Origin: Actinomadura cremea
Lineage (GTDB): Bacteria; Actinomycetota; Actinomycetes; Streptosporangiales; Streptosporangiaceae
DNA: 64,000 nucleotides
Assembly (NCBI RefSeq): GCF_014648495.1
Contig: NZ_BMRF01000018.1
Coordinates: 62,001 to 126,000 of the forward strand
Direction: 5' to 3'
Part shown: one piece after another, positions 35,440 through 44,594 of the stretch
How the letters are laid out: each line of letters opens with the position of its first letter
Numbering within the stretch: position 1 is the stretch's first letter
Program-made: the position numbers and the translations under genes
Notes under the pieces: model-generated
Told to the model about the DNA's origin: nothing
Database searches by the model: none
What the model saw: the letters and a program-made list of their open reading frames with translations, nothing else

Positions 35440-36366
35440 ATGGGTTATGACACGAGCTTCCACCCCGTCGACATGGCACTGGTCGAGGGCCGGCTGCTGC
35501 CGTACATCGCCGGTCACGGGGACGACGACGCCATCGACGACCTCGTCGCACGGGCGGTCGAGCTCCGCAAGACACGCTTCCGCGCCAAGGCGTGGGCGCT
35601 CGGCGTGCTGCAGGCCGTCCGCGGTCTCGACGGCGTCGCGCTCGACCCGGCCCTGCACGTGTGGGGGCGCCCGTTCTTCATCGTCGGCGACGGGGTCGCC
35701 GAGGACGTCCGGCGCTACCTCGAGGCGCCGAGCGGCGAGGTCGACGCGATCGCGCGGGAGATGATCGGCCGGATCGACCCCGCGCTGACCGCGCGGGTCA
35801 CGCCCGACACCGGCGGGCGGCTGCCCGCCGACGAGCAGCTCGCCGCGGGGATGGCGACGGCCCTGCGCATCCTGCGCGGCGCCGCGCTGGCCCTGCGCGC
35901 CGGGGAACGGACCGTCCGGCATCCGGACGGCCGGGAGTTCGACGCGGCCGACCTGCTGGCCCGCGAGGTGCCGTTCAACCTCCTCGCCTTCGCCGCCGCC
36001 CTCCTGCCGGGCTGGATGTCGCGCGGCCGCACCTGGCCCACCGCCCTGTGCGCGGACGCCGGCGTGGACGACGGGGGCTTCGGCCCCGCGACGGCGCTCA
36101 CCGGGCTCCTGCGCGAGGAGTTCCCGGGCCTCGGCCGGCCGCCGGAGGAGGGCACCGTCGTCGGCAACTACATGGTCGGCGGCATGGTCGCCGCGCCCGA
36201 CGTCGCCGGGGCCCGCGCCGCCCTCGCCCGGCACCGCGCCGAGCTGGACTGCGACGCGACCGACCTGCGCAAGCTCGACGAGGCGATGGGGGTCGCCGCG
36301 GCCTTCGGCGCCGCGTTCTGCGAGGCGACCGAGATCTACAGTCCCATGGAGGGAAACCTCAACTGA
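35440..36366 (+). CDS. Unrecognised actinomycete protein
   Basis: 308 residues with no signal peptide or membrane segment. It begins MGYDTSFHPVDMALVEGRLLPYIAG, contains a central LHVWGRPFFIVGDGVAEDVRRYL block, a Trp-containing AALLPGWMSRGRTWPTALC segment near 190, and ends in an acidic C-terminal helix. I do not recognise the family. It is probably leaderless: no ribosome site is visible and a -10 box ends 8 nt before the start. Divergent from the esterase and convergent with a lipoprotein. Confidence 0.7.
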   Translation: MGYDTSFHPVDMALVEGRLLPYIAGHGDDDAIDDLVARAVELRKTRFRAKAWALGVLQAVRGLDGVALDPALHVWGRPFFIVGDGVAEDVRRYLEAPSGEVDAIAREMIGRIDPALTARVTPDTGGRLPADEQLAAGMATALRILRGAALALRAGERTVRHPDGREFDAADLLAREVPFNLLAFAAALLPGWMSRGRTWPTALCADAGVDDGGFGPATALTGLLREEFPGLGRPPEEGTVVGNYMVGGMVAAPDVAGARAALARHRAELDCDATDLRKLDEAMGVAAAFGAAFCEATEIYSPMEGNLN

Positions 36367-36385
36367 GCCGCCGCGCGGACGGGCG

Positions 36386-36916
36386 TCAGCGGGCGAAGCG
36401 CTCCAGCACCACGAACAGGATCTGCCGGCGGCCGCCGTCCTCACGGGCGTGCAGGACGGTCCGCGTGCCGCCCGTGGTGACGCAGTAGTACCGGTTCGCC
36501 TGGAGCACCGGCGGTGACTCCCTGACGCCCCTGTGGTCGAGCCCCTGGCACACCGCCTCGGCGGGAGGCGCGTCGGTCCCCTCGCCGAGCATGTCCTTGT
36601 ATCCCCCCGACGCGAACCCGTCGCGGTACAGGCACAGCCCGTCGGCGGGTCCGCGGACCACGTCCGGTTCCCTCAGGGCGTCGCCGAACCGGACGCACTC
36701 CTCCGGGTCCAGCCACAGGGATCGGACCGGCCCGGACGTGTAGGTCGCGGCGAGGGCGGCCCGCACCTCGCCCTCCGGCCGGGGCGGCGCGGGCGGAGGC
36801 GTCCGCGGCGGCGCCGAGGACTTGGCCGACGGTTCGGGCAGGCACGCGCAGAACTCCTCCCCGCCGCAGCCGGCCGCCGCCAGCGCGACGACGACCAGTG
36901 CCGTCGCACGTCTCAC
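36386..36916 (-). CDS. Putative lipoprotein
   Basis: 176 residues. A short signal peptide (MRRATALVVVALAAAGC) ends at C17 in a lipobox-like AAGC, predicting a lipid anchor. A proline-rich linker (about 25-50) is followed by a cysteine-containing domain (DPEECVRFGDAL, then YYCVTTGGTRTVLHAREDG). Function unknown. The GTG at 36916 is preceded by GGGGAG; an upstream in-frame extension has no ribosome site and would destroy the signal peptide. Confidence 0.7.
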   Translation of the reverse strand: MRRATALVVVALAAAGCGGEEFCACLPEPSAKSSAPPRTPPPAPPRPEGEVRAALAATYTSGPVRSLWLDPEECVRFGDALREPDVVRGPADGLCLYRDGFASGGYKDMLGEGTDAPPAEAVCQGLDHRGVRESPPVLQANRYYCVTTGGTRTVLHAREDGGRRQILFVVLERFAR

Positions 36917-37037
36917 CGCGTCGCTCCCCTCGGAACGGGGCCCTCCGCCCAAGGTAGGCACGGGCCGGGGACGCGGGGGGCGGGGGCGGCGGCCGGTTGC
37001 GGCCGCCTCGCGGCGCACCCGCCGCGAGACGGCCTCC

Positions 37038-38483
37038 TCAGCGGTAGCGCGCCTGGCGGGCGGCGGGGCCGCCGGGGGCGAGGCCGGACAGCTCCAGCTC
37101 GATCGCGGCGGCGGCGCGGCGGCAGAACGCCGCCGGTTCGTCGGCCGCGTCCGGCAGCTCGTCCACCAGGACGTCCGCGGTCCCGGCGCGCAGCAGGTCG
37201 GCCGAGCGGACGCCCTGGGCCGCCGCCACCTCGGGGGCCCGGTCGGGGGTGCGGTGCACGATCAGCGAGGCGCCCTCGGGCGGCAGCGGGGACAGCCAGC
37301 CGTGCCGCGCCACCAGGACGCGGTCGGCGGGCAGCAGCGCGAGCGCCGCGCCGCCCGTCCCCTCGCCGAGCAGCAGGCACAGCGTCGGCGCGGGCAGGGT
37401 GATCAGGTCGGCGAGGCAGCGGGCGATCTCCCCCGCCAGGCCGCCCTCCTCGGCCTCGGCCGACAGCACGGCGCCGGGGGTGTCGACGACGGTGACCAGC
37501 GGCAGGCCGAGCTCGGCGGCGAGCGCCATGCCGCGCCGGGCGACCCGCAGCCCGGCCGGGCCGAGCGGGTGCCCGGTGCGCTGCGACCGCCGGTCCTGCC
37601 CGACGAGGACGCACGGCGCCGCGCCGAACCGGGCCAGCGCGAGGAGGAGGCCGGGATCGGCCTCGCCCTGCCCGGTGCCCGACAGCGGGGTGACGTCGGA
37701 CGCGCCGTGCCGCAGCAGGTCGGCGACGCCGGGACGGCCGGGGCGCCGCGAGCGCTCGACCGAGTCCCACGCGCCGTCGTCGCGGGCGGGCGCCCGCGGT
37801 GCGTCCGGACGCGCGCCCGGCGGGCGCTCGCACAGCACCGCCAGGGCGTGCGAGGCGATCCCGGCGAGGTCGTCGATCGGCACGACGGCGTCCAGCAGGC
37901 CCTTCGCGGCGAGGTTCTCGGCGACCTGCACGCCCGGCGGGAACGGTTCCCCGTGCAGTCCCTCGTACACGCGCGGGCCGAGGAAGCCGATCAGCGCGCC
38001 CGGCTCGGCGGCCGTGACGTGCCCGAGCGACCCCCACGAGGCGAACACCCCGCCGGTCGTCGGATGCCGCAGGTAGACGAGGTAGGGCAGTCCCGCCGCG
38101 CGGTGCGCCATCACCGCGCCGGTGATCCGCGCCATCTGCACGAACGCGGCCGTGCCCTCCTGCATCCGGGTGCCGCCCGACGACGGCGCCGCCAGCAGCG
38201 GCAGGCCCGCGGCGGTGGCGCGCTCGACGGCCGCGACGATCCGGTCCGCGGTGGCGCGGCCGATCGAGCCCGCGAGGAACCGGAACTCCGACACGACGAA
38301 CGCGACGCGGCGCCCGCGCAGCCGTCCCTCGCCGGTGAGGACGGCCTCGTCGCACCCGCTGCGCTCGCGCGCGGCGGCCAGCTCCGCGTCGTCGGACGCG
38401 GGGACCGGCTCGTCCCATGGCGTCCACGCGCCCTCGTCCAGCACCCGGCGCAGCAAGTCGCGCGCCCCGACCCGTTCCGACAC
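37038..38483 (-). CDS. Carboxyltransferase beta-alpha fusion (AccDA-like)
   Basis: 481 residues holding both crotonase-fold halves of a carboxyltransferase. The N-half contains LLAAPSSGGTRMQEGTAAFVQM and LRHPTTGGVFASW; the C-half contains VTVVDTPGAVLSAEAEEGGLAGEIA and GEGTGGAALALLPADRVLVA. No AccD-type zinc finger is visible. It probably carboxylates acetyl-CoA or another acyl-CoA together with biotin components, which are not in the window. The GTG at 38483 follows GGAGGGAG. The histidine-kinase gene lies 53 nt upstream in the same direction. Confidence 0.88.
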   Translation of the reverse strand: MSERVGARDLLRRVLDEGAWTPWDEPVPASDDAELAAARERSGCDEAVLTGEGRLRGRRVAFVVSEFRFLAGSIGRATADRIVAAVERATAAGLPLLAAPSSGGTRMQEGTAAFVQMARITGAVMAHRAAGLPYLVYLRHPTTGGVFASWGSLGHVTAAEPGALIGFLGPRVYEGLHGEPFPPGVQVAENLAAKGLLDAVVPIDDLAGIASHALAVLCERPPGARPDAPRAPARDDGAWDSVERSRRPGRPGVADLLRHGASDVTPLSGTGQGEADPGLLLALARFGAAPCVLVGQDRRSQRTGHPLGPAGLRVARRGMALAAELGLPLVTVVDTPGAVLSAEAEEGGLAGEIARCLADLITLPAPTLCLLLGEGTGGAALALLPADRVLVARHGWLSPLPPEGASLIVHRTPDRAPEVAAAQGVRSADLLRAGTADVLVDELPDAADEPAAFCRRAAAAIELELSGLAPGGPAARQARYR

Positions 38484-38536
38484 AGGACTCCCTCCGACGG
38501 CGTTCCCAGCATGATGACCGGACGCCGGGCGGCCGG

Positions 38537-39916
38537 TCACGCGGGGGTCGCGCCGGAGGCCGGGTCGAGGGGCAGCACCATGACGAGGCGGGCGCCGACG
38601 TCGCTGTCGGCGATGACGAGCGTGCCGCCGTGCGCGTCGCAGATGTCGCGGGAGATCGGCAGGCCGAGCCCGGTCCCGCTGCGGTCGCGGCGCCGCCCCT
38701 CCTCCAGGCGCAGGAACCGGTGGAAGACGCGCCCGCGATCCTCGGGGGCGATGCCCGCGCCGTCGTCGAGGACCTCCAGCACCGCCTCCGTCCCCCGCGC
38801 GGCGACCGTGATCCGCACCAGGGACCGGGCGTGCCGCTCGGCGTTGTCGAGCAGGTTCGTCAGCACCCGGGCGATCTGCTCGGGCGCCACCCGGACCATG
38901 ACGCCGTCCTCCGCGTCGATCTCGAGCCGGACGCGCCGGGGGCGCCGCGCCGCCTCCTCCCGGGCGAACGCGCCGAGGTCCACCCGGCGCCGCTCGGCGG
39001 GCATGCCCGACCCCAGCCTGGCCAGGATGAGCAGGTCGGAGACGATGCCCTGCAGGCGGTCGGCGTCCGCGAGCGCGGCCCGCGCCACCGCCGGCCAGTC
39101 CTCGTCCTCCGGGGCCTGCAGCGCCACCTCCAGCTGCGCGTGCAGGCCGGTGATCGGGCTGCGCAGCTCGTGCGAGACGTCCGCGACGAACGCGCGCTGC
39201 CGGGACAGCACGTTCTCCAGCCGGTACAGGGTCAGGTTCACCGACTGCGCCAGCTCCGACACCTCGTCCTGCTGCGCGGGGACGGTGACGCGGCCGTGGT
39301 CGCCGCCGGTGATCTGCGCCAGCTCCGCGCTCATCGTCCGGACGGGCAGCAGCGCGCGCCGGACCGCGAGCGCGACGATCCAGGACGCCAGTGCCGTGCC
39401 GACCACGACGACGGTCGCGAGGGCCATGATGAAGAAGGCCCGGTTGCTGGAGTAGAGGGGGATCGGCGCGCCCGCGTAGACGATGCGGGGGCCGTTCGGC
39501 GTCTGCACCCGCTCGACGACGACGTAGACGTCCGACGCCACCCCGGGCACGTCGGCGATGTAGGTGCGGTGGCGGCCCGGCTCGGCGGGCGCCGGCAGGC
39601 GGAGCGGGCCGCGCCCGTGCAGCGCCTCGCTGGCCGCGAGCTGCCCGCCCTCCGGCGTCGTGACCTGGAGCAGCGAGAAGTCCGGGTCGCGGATCGGCAG
39701 CCCGCCGCGCGGATCGGTGGTGCGCACGTCCACGGCCAGTTCGTTGATGACGAGGCTGCCGCGCTCGTGCAGCTGCGCGTTCGCGGCGCGGCGCAGCACG
39801 AGGTAGAAGACCGTCACACCGAGCGCGAGCAGCAGCGCGACGACGATGGTCGCGGTGACGGTCACCCGGGCCCGCGCCGACCAGTGCGAGGGCGACAAGC
39901 CGCCCCGGAAGATCAC
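38537..39916 (-). CDS. Sensor histidine kinase
   Basis: 459 residues. Two membrane segments (about 18-40 and 160-182) flank an extracytoplasmic sensor region, then a HAMP-like segment, H249 in FVADVSHELRSP, an N-box LLDNAERHA, and G-boxes DDGAGI and GTGLGLPIS. It would autophosphorylate and pass phosphate to a response regulator, but none is adjacent, so it looks orphan. The GTG at 39916 has GGAGGGG upstream. Downstream, in the same direction, is the carboxyltransferase fusion. Confidence 0.9.
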   Translation of the reverse strand: MIFRGGLSPSHWSARARVTVTATIVVALLLALGVTVFYLVLRRAANAQLHERGSLVINELAVDVRTTDPRGGLPIRDPDFSLLQVTTPEGGQLAASEALHGRGPLRLPAPAEPGRHRTYIADVPGVASDVYVVVERVQTPNGPRIVYAGAPIPLYSSNRAFFIMALATVVVVGTALASWIVALAVRRALLPVRTMSAELAQITGGDHGRVTVPAQQDEVSELAQSVNLTLYRLENVLSRQRAFVADVSHELRSPITGLHAQLEVALQAPEDEDWPAVARAALADADRLQGIVSDLLILARLGSGMPAERRRVDLGAFAREEAARRPRRVRLEIDAEDGVMVRVAPEQIARVLTNLLDNAERHARSLVRITVAARGTEAVLEVLDDGAGIAPEDRGRVFHRFLRLEEGRRRDRSGTGLGLPISRDICDAHGGTLVIADSDVGARLVMVLPLDPASGATPA

Positions 39917-40188
39917 GCGGCGCCCCTCCCCCCTTCCCGTGCCGCGCGGCGGCCGCCGCGCGCCGAGCGCCCGGGAGGAGTGCGCAGGACAGGTTGTTAC
40001 CGAAGCATTGCGCACCGAAACATCCCCACATACCGACCCGAAACCCCCACGCCACCCTGGCGGGGCACACTGCACTCAGCGCGGCACCGAGGCCCTGCTT
40101 CCGGCTACTTCCTGCACAAACGCGCCATAGTTTGCGCACAAGCGGGGATGGACGGACGGGAGATACGTGAGGGAGTCGGGACACCACC
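39917..40188. promoter_or_regulatory. Divergent region of kinase genes with a CAAAC-N8-GTTTG repeat
   Basis: 272 bp between the histidine-kinase and Ser/Thr-kinase genes, with relatively AT-rich patches. It holds an inverted repeat CAAAC (40117-40121) and GTTTG (40130-40134). The divergent promoters presumably lie here, but I could not assign -10/-35 boxes. Confidence 0.4.
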
Positions 40189-41436
40189 ATGGACGCAGAC
40201 ATCCGGCCGCTTGAGCCGGCGGACCCGAGGGTCGTCGGCGGGCACCCCCTGCTCGGCCGCCTGGGCGCGGGCGGGATGGGCACCGTGTACCTCGGGACGG
40301 ACCCCGAGTCGGGCGGCCGGGTCGCGGTGAAGACGATCCACCCGCACCTGGCGCGCGACCCGTCCTACCGGCGGCGGTTCAAGGACGAGGCGTACCTGGC
40401 GAGCCGCGTGGCGTCCTTCTGCACCGCGCGCGTGCTGGCGCACGGTGAGGAGGACGGCCGCCCGTACCTCGTCACCGACTACGTGGGCGGCGTCTCGCTG
40501 CACGACCGGCTCGCGGGCAACGGCCCGCTGCCGCCCGGCGACCTGCACGGCGTCGCCGTGGGCGTCGCGTCCGCGCTCGCCGCCATCCACGCCGCCGGCC
40601 TCGTGCACCGCGACCTGAAACCCGCCAACGTCATGCTCACGCTGTCCGGCTGCCGCGTCATCGACTTCGGCATCGCCGGAAGCCAGGACGCCCGCGGCGC
40701 CGGCCGGTCCGGGAAGGTGCTCGGCACGCCCGGCTGGATGGCGCCGGAGATCCTCGTGGGGGGCGCGGCGACCCCGGCCGCCGACATCTTCGCGTGGGGC
40801 TGCCTCATCGCGCACGCCGGCACCGGGCGGATGCCGTTCGGCGGTGAGCCGGCGACGCTGCGCGTCACGACCGGCGAACCCGACCTCGACGGCCTGCCGG
40901 AACCGCTCGTCCCCGCCGTCCGGTCGGCGCTGGAGAAGAACCCCGCGGCCCGGCCCACCGCCGCCGACCTGCTGCTGACGCTGGTGGAGCAGCCGCAGCC
41001 GTGCGGGGTCCCGGCGGCGGTCTCGGTCCCGGACACGATGTCGCGGGCGGTACGGAGCTCGATCCAGGGCGCCGTCCAGGGCGCCGTCCACGGCGCCGTC
41101 CGAGGGTCGGTGCAGGCGGCCGTCCAGAGCCGGGCCCGGGGCGCGGTCCCGGTTCTCACCCCGCCGCCGTACCCGGCTCCGCGAGCGCGCACGACGCCGC
41201 GCCCGACCGGGCTCGACGCCGGCACCGGCGTCCCGACGAAGACGTTCGCCCCGCTCGGCGGGACCGGCGTCTGGGCGTCGCCGCGCACCCGGCTGCTCGC
41301 GGGCGCGGGCGCCGCCGCGGGGACGGTGCTGCTCGCCGCGATCATCGTGGGCATGCAGGGCCGGGGCGAGGCGCGGGCGGCGGCGGCCGTCCAGGCCCAC
41401 GCGCGGCGCACGCCGGTGCGGTACCGGCGCCGCTGA
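40189..41436 (+). CDS. Membrane-anchored Ser/Thr protein kinase
   Basis: 415 residues. The kinase domain spans about 20-265: glycine loop LGAGGMGTV, ATP lysine K48, catalytic HRDLKPAN with D142, and DFG 159-161. A juxtamembrane linker (about 275-360) begins with near-repeats AVQGAVHGAVRGSVQAAVQ and is Pro/Thr-rich. One membrane segment (about 365-388) leads to a short, strongly basic tail, with no PASTA or other sensor domain. The ATG at 40189 is chosen by the kinase start; the ribosome site is weak. It converges on a PP2C phosphatase gene with a 17-nt gap, a possible kinase/phosphatase pair (inference). Confidence 0.9.
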   Translation: MDADIRPLEPADPRVVGGHPLLGRLGAGGMGTVYLGTDPESGGRVAVKTIHPHLARDPSYRRRFKDEAYLASRVASFCTARVLAHGEEDGRPYLVTDYVGGVSLHDRLAGNGPLPPGDLHGVAVGVASALAAIHAAGLVHRDLKPANVMLTLSGCRVIDFGIAGSQDARGAGRSGKVLGTPGWMAPEILVGGAATPAADIFAWGCLIAHAGTGRMPFGGEPATLRVTTGEPDLDGLPEPLVPAVRSALEKNPAARPTAADLLLTLVEQPQPCGVPAAVSVPDTMSRAVRSSIQGAVQGAVHGAVRGSVQAAVQSRARGAVPVLTPPPYPAPRARTTPRPTGLDAGTGVPTKTFAPLGGTGVWASPRTRLLAGAGAAAGTVLLAAIIVGMQGRGEARAAAAVQAHARRTPVRYRRR

Positions 41437-41453
41437 CGGCCGGGCCGGGCGGG

Positions 41454-42572
41454 TCAGCTGCGCCAGATCAGGACGAGCGCGCAGTCGTCGTCGCGGGCCG
41501 CGGCCATCGTCTCCACCAGTTCCCGGGCGCCCTTGCGGAACCCGTGCGGGACGAGCCGCTCCGCCTCGCCGAGCAGCCGGTCGATGCCGGCGTCCAGGTC
41601 CAGGCCGGGCGACTCGACCAGGCCGTCGGTGTACAGGAGCAGCGCGTCGCCCGACCGCAGCCGCCCGTGGTCGGGGACCGTGCTCACCTCCGGGACGACC
41701 CCGAGCACCACGCCCTTGGCCGGACTGACCTGCCACGCGCCGCTGCTCGCGTCGAACTGCACGGCCGGCGGATGCCCCGCCGAGTCGACCGTGTACTCGC
41801 CGGTCCGCAGGTCGACGACCACGTGCACGGCGGTGACGAACCCCTCGTCCCATCGCTGGCGCTGCAGGTAGACGTTGCACGCCTGGAGGAAACGGTCAGG
41901 TTGGATCGATCCAAGGAGCCCACCGAAAGCGCCCGACAGCATGAGCGCCCGTGTGCCCGCGTCCGTGCCCTTCCCCGAGACGTCGACCAGCGCCACCTCG
42001 AGCACGTCGCCGTCGCACGCCGACACGACGAAGTCGCCGCCGAACGACGACCCGCCCGCCTGCAGCAGCACGACCTGCGACGACCACCCGTCCGGCAGCT
42101 CCGGCATCTCGCCCTGCCGCCGCAGCCGGTCGCGCAGCTCCAGCAGCATCGAGTCGCCGCGCAGCCCCTGCACGCCCAACTGCTGGCGCGTCCGCGCCAG
42201 CGTGAGCGCCAGCACCGCCGTCACCGCCAGCGTCGCGATCATCCCCGGCCCGATCGCCGACGGGTTGTGCCACGCCGCGAAGAACACCATCGCCACGACG
42301 ACGGCCAGCAGCGCCGCCAGGCTCCGCACCCGCAGCAGCAGCCCGCCGCCCAGCACGATCAGCACCAGGACGCCCGACGGCGCGAGCCCCCGGGTGTCGT
42401 TCGCCGTCGCCGTCCCGATCACGACCGCGAGCACCGCCAGCGCCGCGAGCACGTACCGGTCGCGGGTCAGCCGCCCGCGGCGCAGCAACCGGTACAGGAC
42501 CACGAGGATCGGGATCCTGCGCAGGAAGGCCCGCACTCTCGGCGGCAGGCGCTGCACCAGACGTTGAAGCAT
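41454..42572 (-). CDS. Membrane PP2C (SpoIIE/RsbU-type) phosphatase
   Basis: 372 residues. A basic N-terminus and about four membrane segments (about 40-130) precede a cytoplasmic SpoIIE-type PP2C domain. Canonical metal motifs are intact: GGDFVV, LVDVSGKGTDAG, LLLYTDGLVES and the final RDDDCALVLI. It contrasts with the degenerate paralogue at 3046-4236. It would dephosphorylate an anti-anti-sigma-type protein or other target; no partner is adjacent apart from the convergent Ser/Thr kinase. A TACAGT box lies 9 nt before the start. Confidence 0.88.
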   Translation of the reverse strand: MLQRLVQRLPPRVRAFLRRIPILVVLYRLLRRGRLTRDRYVLAALAVLAVVIGTATANDTRGLAPSGVLVLIVLGGGLLLRVRSLAALLAVVVAMVFFAAWHNPSAIGPGMIATLAVTAVLALTLARTRQQLGVQGLRGDSMLLELRDRLRRQGEMPELPDGWSSQVVLLQAGGSSFGGDFVVSACDGDVLEVALVDVSGKGTDAGTRALMLSGAFGGLLGSIQPDRFLQACNVYLQRQRWDEGFVTAVHVVVDLRTGEYTVDSAGHPPAVQFDASSGAWQVSPAKGVVLGVVPEVSTVPDHGRLRSGDALLLYTDGLVESPGLDLDAGIDRLLGEAERLVPHGFRKGARELVETMAAARDDDCALVLIWRS

Positions 42573-42732
42573 GACTCCGGCACTGTATCGAGCATTCACC
42601 CGCGAGCGGCGGGATCGGCGCCACCCGTCACTCCCCGTAACGGTCCCGTTGCCTGTTTTCCGGGTACAAGCCCGGTTCAGGAGTTTCCCGGGGACGACGG
42701 TGCCCGCGGGACGGGACATGAGGAGGCGACGG

Positions 42733-42924
42733 ATGGGTCAGCCGGGCATGCGCATCACGGTGGACGCGGCGATGCGGGCACGCGACGTCTCCCGCCCACG
42801 CCCCGCCGGCGAGGACACCCCGGCGCCCGCCAGGGCCCCGAAGCGCAGCCGCGCCGCCAAGAACGAGCGCCGCCGCCAGAACAAGCGCGGAGGCGGTTCC
42901 AGAACGTCGTCCGGGACGGCGTGA
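42733..42924 (+). CDS. Small, very basic protein
   Basis: 63 residues: MGQPGMRITVDAAMRARDVSRP, then a Pro/Ala linker and a basic tail KRSRAAKNERRRQNKRGGG. A strong AGGAGG lies 6 nt before the ATG, so it is a real gene rather than chance. The tail suggests nucleic-acid or ribosome binding, but no family is recognised. It converges on rpiB across a terminator hairpin. Confidence 0.7.
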   Translation: MGQPGMRITVDAAMRARDVSRPRPAGEDTPAPARAPKRSRAAKNERRRQNKRGGGSRTSSGTA

Positions 42925-42928
42925 ACCG

Positions 42929-42949
42929 CCGGGCCGGTCACCGGCCCGG
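42929..42949. terminator. Bidirectional hairpin between small basic gene and rpiB
   Basis: An 8-bp stem CCGGGCCG/CGGCCCGG with a 5-nt loop lies between convergent stops. No U-tract. Confidence 0.6.
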
Positions 42950-42961
42950 CGCACGCCGGGG

Positions 42962-43426
42962 TCACGCGCCGGGGACGGCGCCCGTCCGCTCGTAGGCGGT
43001 CAGCATGTCGATCCGGCGGGTGTGGCGCGACTCCTTGGAGTACGCGGTGGTGAGGAAGAGCTCGACGAACCGGGCGGCGGTCGCGGCGTCGTGCTGGCGG
43101 GCGCCGATGCTGATGACGTTGGCGTCGTTGTGCTCGCGCGCGAGGACCGCGGTGTCCTCGTTCCAGACGAGCGCCGCCCGCACGCCCTTCACCTTGTTCG
43201 CCGCCATGACCTCGCCGTTGCCGGAGCCGCCGAGCACGATGCCGAAGGTGCCCGGCTCCGCCGCGGTGCGCTCCGCCGCCCGCAGGACGAACGGCGGGTA
43301 GTCGTCCGCGGCGTCGTACTCGAGCGCGCCGCAGTCGACGGGCTCGTGCCCGTTCTCCTTCAGCCAGGAGACCAGGTGCTCCTTGAGCTCGAAGCCGGCG
43401 TGATCGGTTCCAAGAAAGACGCGCAT
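42962..43426 (-). CDS. rpiB: Ribose-5-phosphate isomerase B
   Basis: 154-residue enzyme interconverting ribose-5-P and ribulose-5-P in the pentose phosphate pathway. The family start MRVFLGTDHAGFELKEHL is exact, and the GGSGNGEVMAANKVKGVRAAL loop is of the mycobacterial RpiB type, with glutamate replacing the E. coli catalytic cysteine. Later motifs are HNDANVISIGAR and FLTTAYSKESRHTRRIDML. Stand-alone gene; no operon partner. Confidence 0.95.
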   Translation of the reverse strand: MRVFLGTDHAGFELKEHLVSWLKENGHEPVDCGALEYDAADDYPPFVLRAAERTAAEPGTFGIVLGGSGNGEVMAANKVKGVRAALVWNEDTAVLAREHNDANVISIGARQHDAATAARFVELFLTTAYSKESRHTRRIDMLTAYERTGAVPGA

Positions 43427-43493
43427 GGGCCCGATTCTCGCAGGCCCGCCGCACTCGTCCGTCCCCGGGTCAACGGCCCCGGTCAGGACTCGG

Positions 43494-44504
43494 TCAGGAG
43501 GGCGGGGGCATCGGGCGGTCGCCGTCGGCGTCCGGGGCGTGGTCGAGCATCGTCCTGTCCGCGAGGTCGCCCCCGCCCGCGGCGTCGCCGGCCGGTTCGG
43601 GGTCGTCCCCCTGCGTGGGCGGCTCCAGCGTGGGGGCGTCCGGCGCGGGCGGCTGAGCGGGCGCGGACGGCTCGGGCGCGGACGCCTGCGGCGGGACGGC
43701 CGGCTGCTGCGGCACGGCGCCCCAGGAGGGCTGCTGGGGCCCGCCCTGCGGCGGGACGTAGGGGACCGCGGACGGGTGCTGCGCCGGCGGCGCGTACGGC
43801 TGCTGCCCCGGGACGGGCTGGCCGGGGACGGGCTGGCCCGGCATGGGCTGCTGCCCCGGGGCGGGCGGCTGCGGCTGCATCGGCGCGCCCGGCTGCGGCT
43901 GGTAGGGCTGCTGGGCGTAGGGCTGCGGCGCGTACCCCTGCTGCATGCCCTGCTGCTGCATGCCCTGCTGCACAGGCTGCCGGCCCCCGCCGAGCCCGCG
44001 CTCGCGGCCGAGGTGGTAGCCGGCGAGGGCGCCGAGGCCCGCGGTCCAGCCGTAGACGAGGCCGAAGGCGGCGCCGCCGGCGACGGAGTTCCAGACGAGG
44101 CTCTGCCCCGGGGGCGCGATGTCGAGCGTCAGGTTGATCAGCACCCCGGTGACGAGGCCCGAGAGGCCCGAGGCGACGACGCAGGCCCACCAGCCCGTGA
44201 CGACCGCGCCGAGCATGCCCCGGTTCGGGTCGACGGCGCGGACGCCCACCGCGGCGAGGGCCGCGAGGAGCACGAAGAGCAGGATCAGCCCGAAGTCCAG
44301 GGAGAGGACGTAGAGCCAGTCGTACCCGTCCGGGAAGACGCGCCACTGCGGCTGCTGGAGCCAGAACAGCAGCGGCCACAGGCCGCCCTCATGCCCTTCC
44401 CCGATGATCGCCTCGACCACCCACTGGTTGCCGAAGATCAGTGCGATCAACGCGACCGGGAGCACCGCGCCCCCGGCCGTCATCACCATCCGCCGCATCG
44501 TCAT
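43494..44504 (-). CDS. Membrane protein with Gln/Pro-rich tail
   Basis: 336 residues. The first 170 contain about four hydrophobic segments (about 8-25, 65-85, 98-122, 145-165) and a GYHLGRERG exit. The rest is a disordered tail, first QQGMQQ and PQPYAQQPYQPQP, then PGQPVPGQ repeats, then acidic. Such tails occur in actinomycete envelope proteins, but no function is known. A TACCCT box on the minus strand lies 7 nt before the ATG, so it may be leaderless. Confidence 0.75.
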   Translation of the reverse strand: MTMRRMVMTAGGAVLPVALIALIFGNQWVVEAIIGEGHEGGLWPLLFWLQQPQWRVFPDGYDWLYVLSLDFGLILLFVLLAALAAVGVRAVDPNRGMLGAVVTGWWACVVASGLSGLVTGVLINLTLDIAPPGQSLVWNSVAGGAAFGLVYGWTAGLGALAGYHLGRERGLGGGRQPVQQGMQQQGMQQGYAPQPYAQQPYQPQPGAPMQPQPPAPGQQPMPGQPVPGQPVPGQQPYAPPAQHPSAVPYVPPQGGPQQPSWGAVPQQPAVPPQASAPEPSAPAQPPAPDAPTLEPPTQGDDPEPAGDAAGGGDLADRTMLDHAPDADGDRPMPPPS

Positions 44505-44511
44505 GGCGCGC

Positions 44512-44517
44512 AGGGTA
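44512..44517 (-). promoter_or_regulatory. -10 box TACCCT of an apparently leaderless membrane-protein gene
   Basis: On the minus strand the box ends 7 nt before the ATG at 44504. Confidence 0.45.
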
Positions 44518-44594
44518 GTGCCGTTCCCGCGCCACGGATAGGCCCTACATCACGCGGGGTGCACGGCCGGACGCCCGGAATCCGGGCGTTCCGG

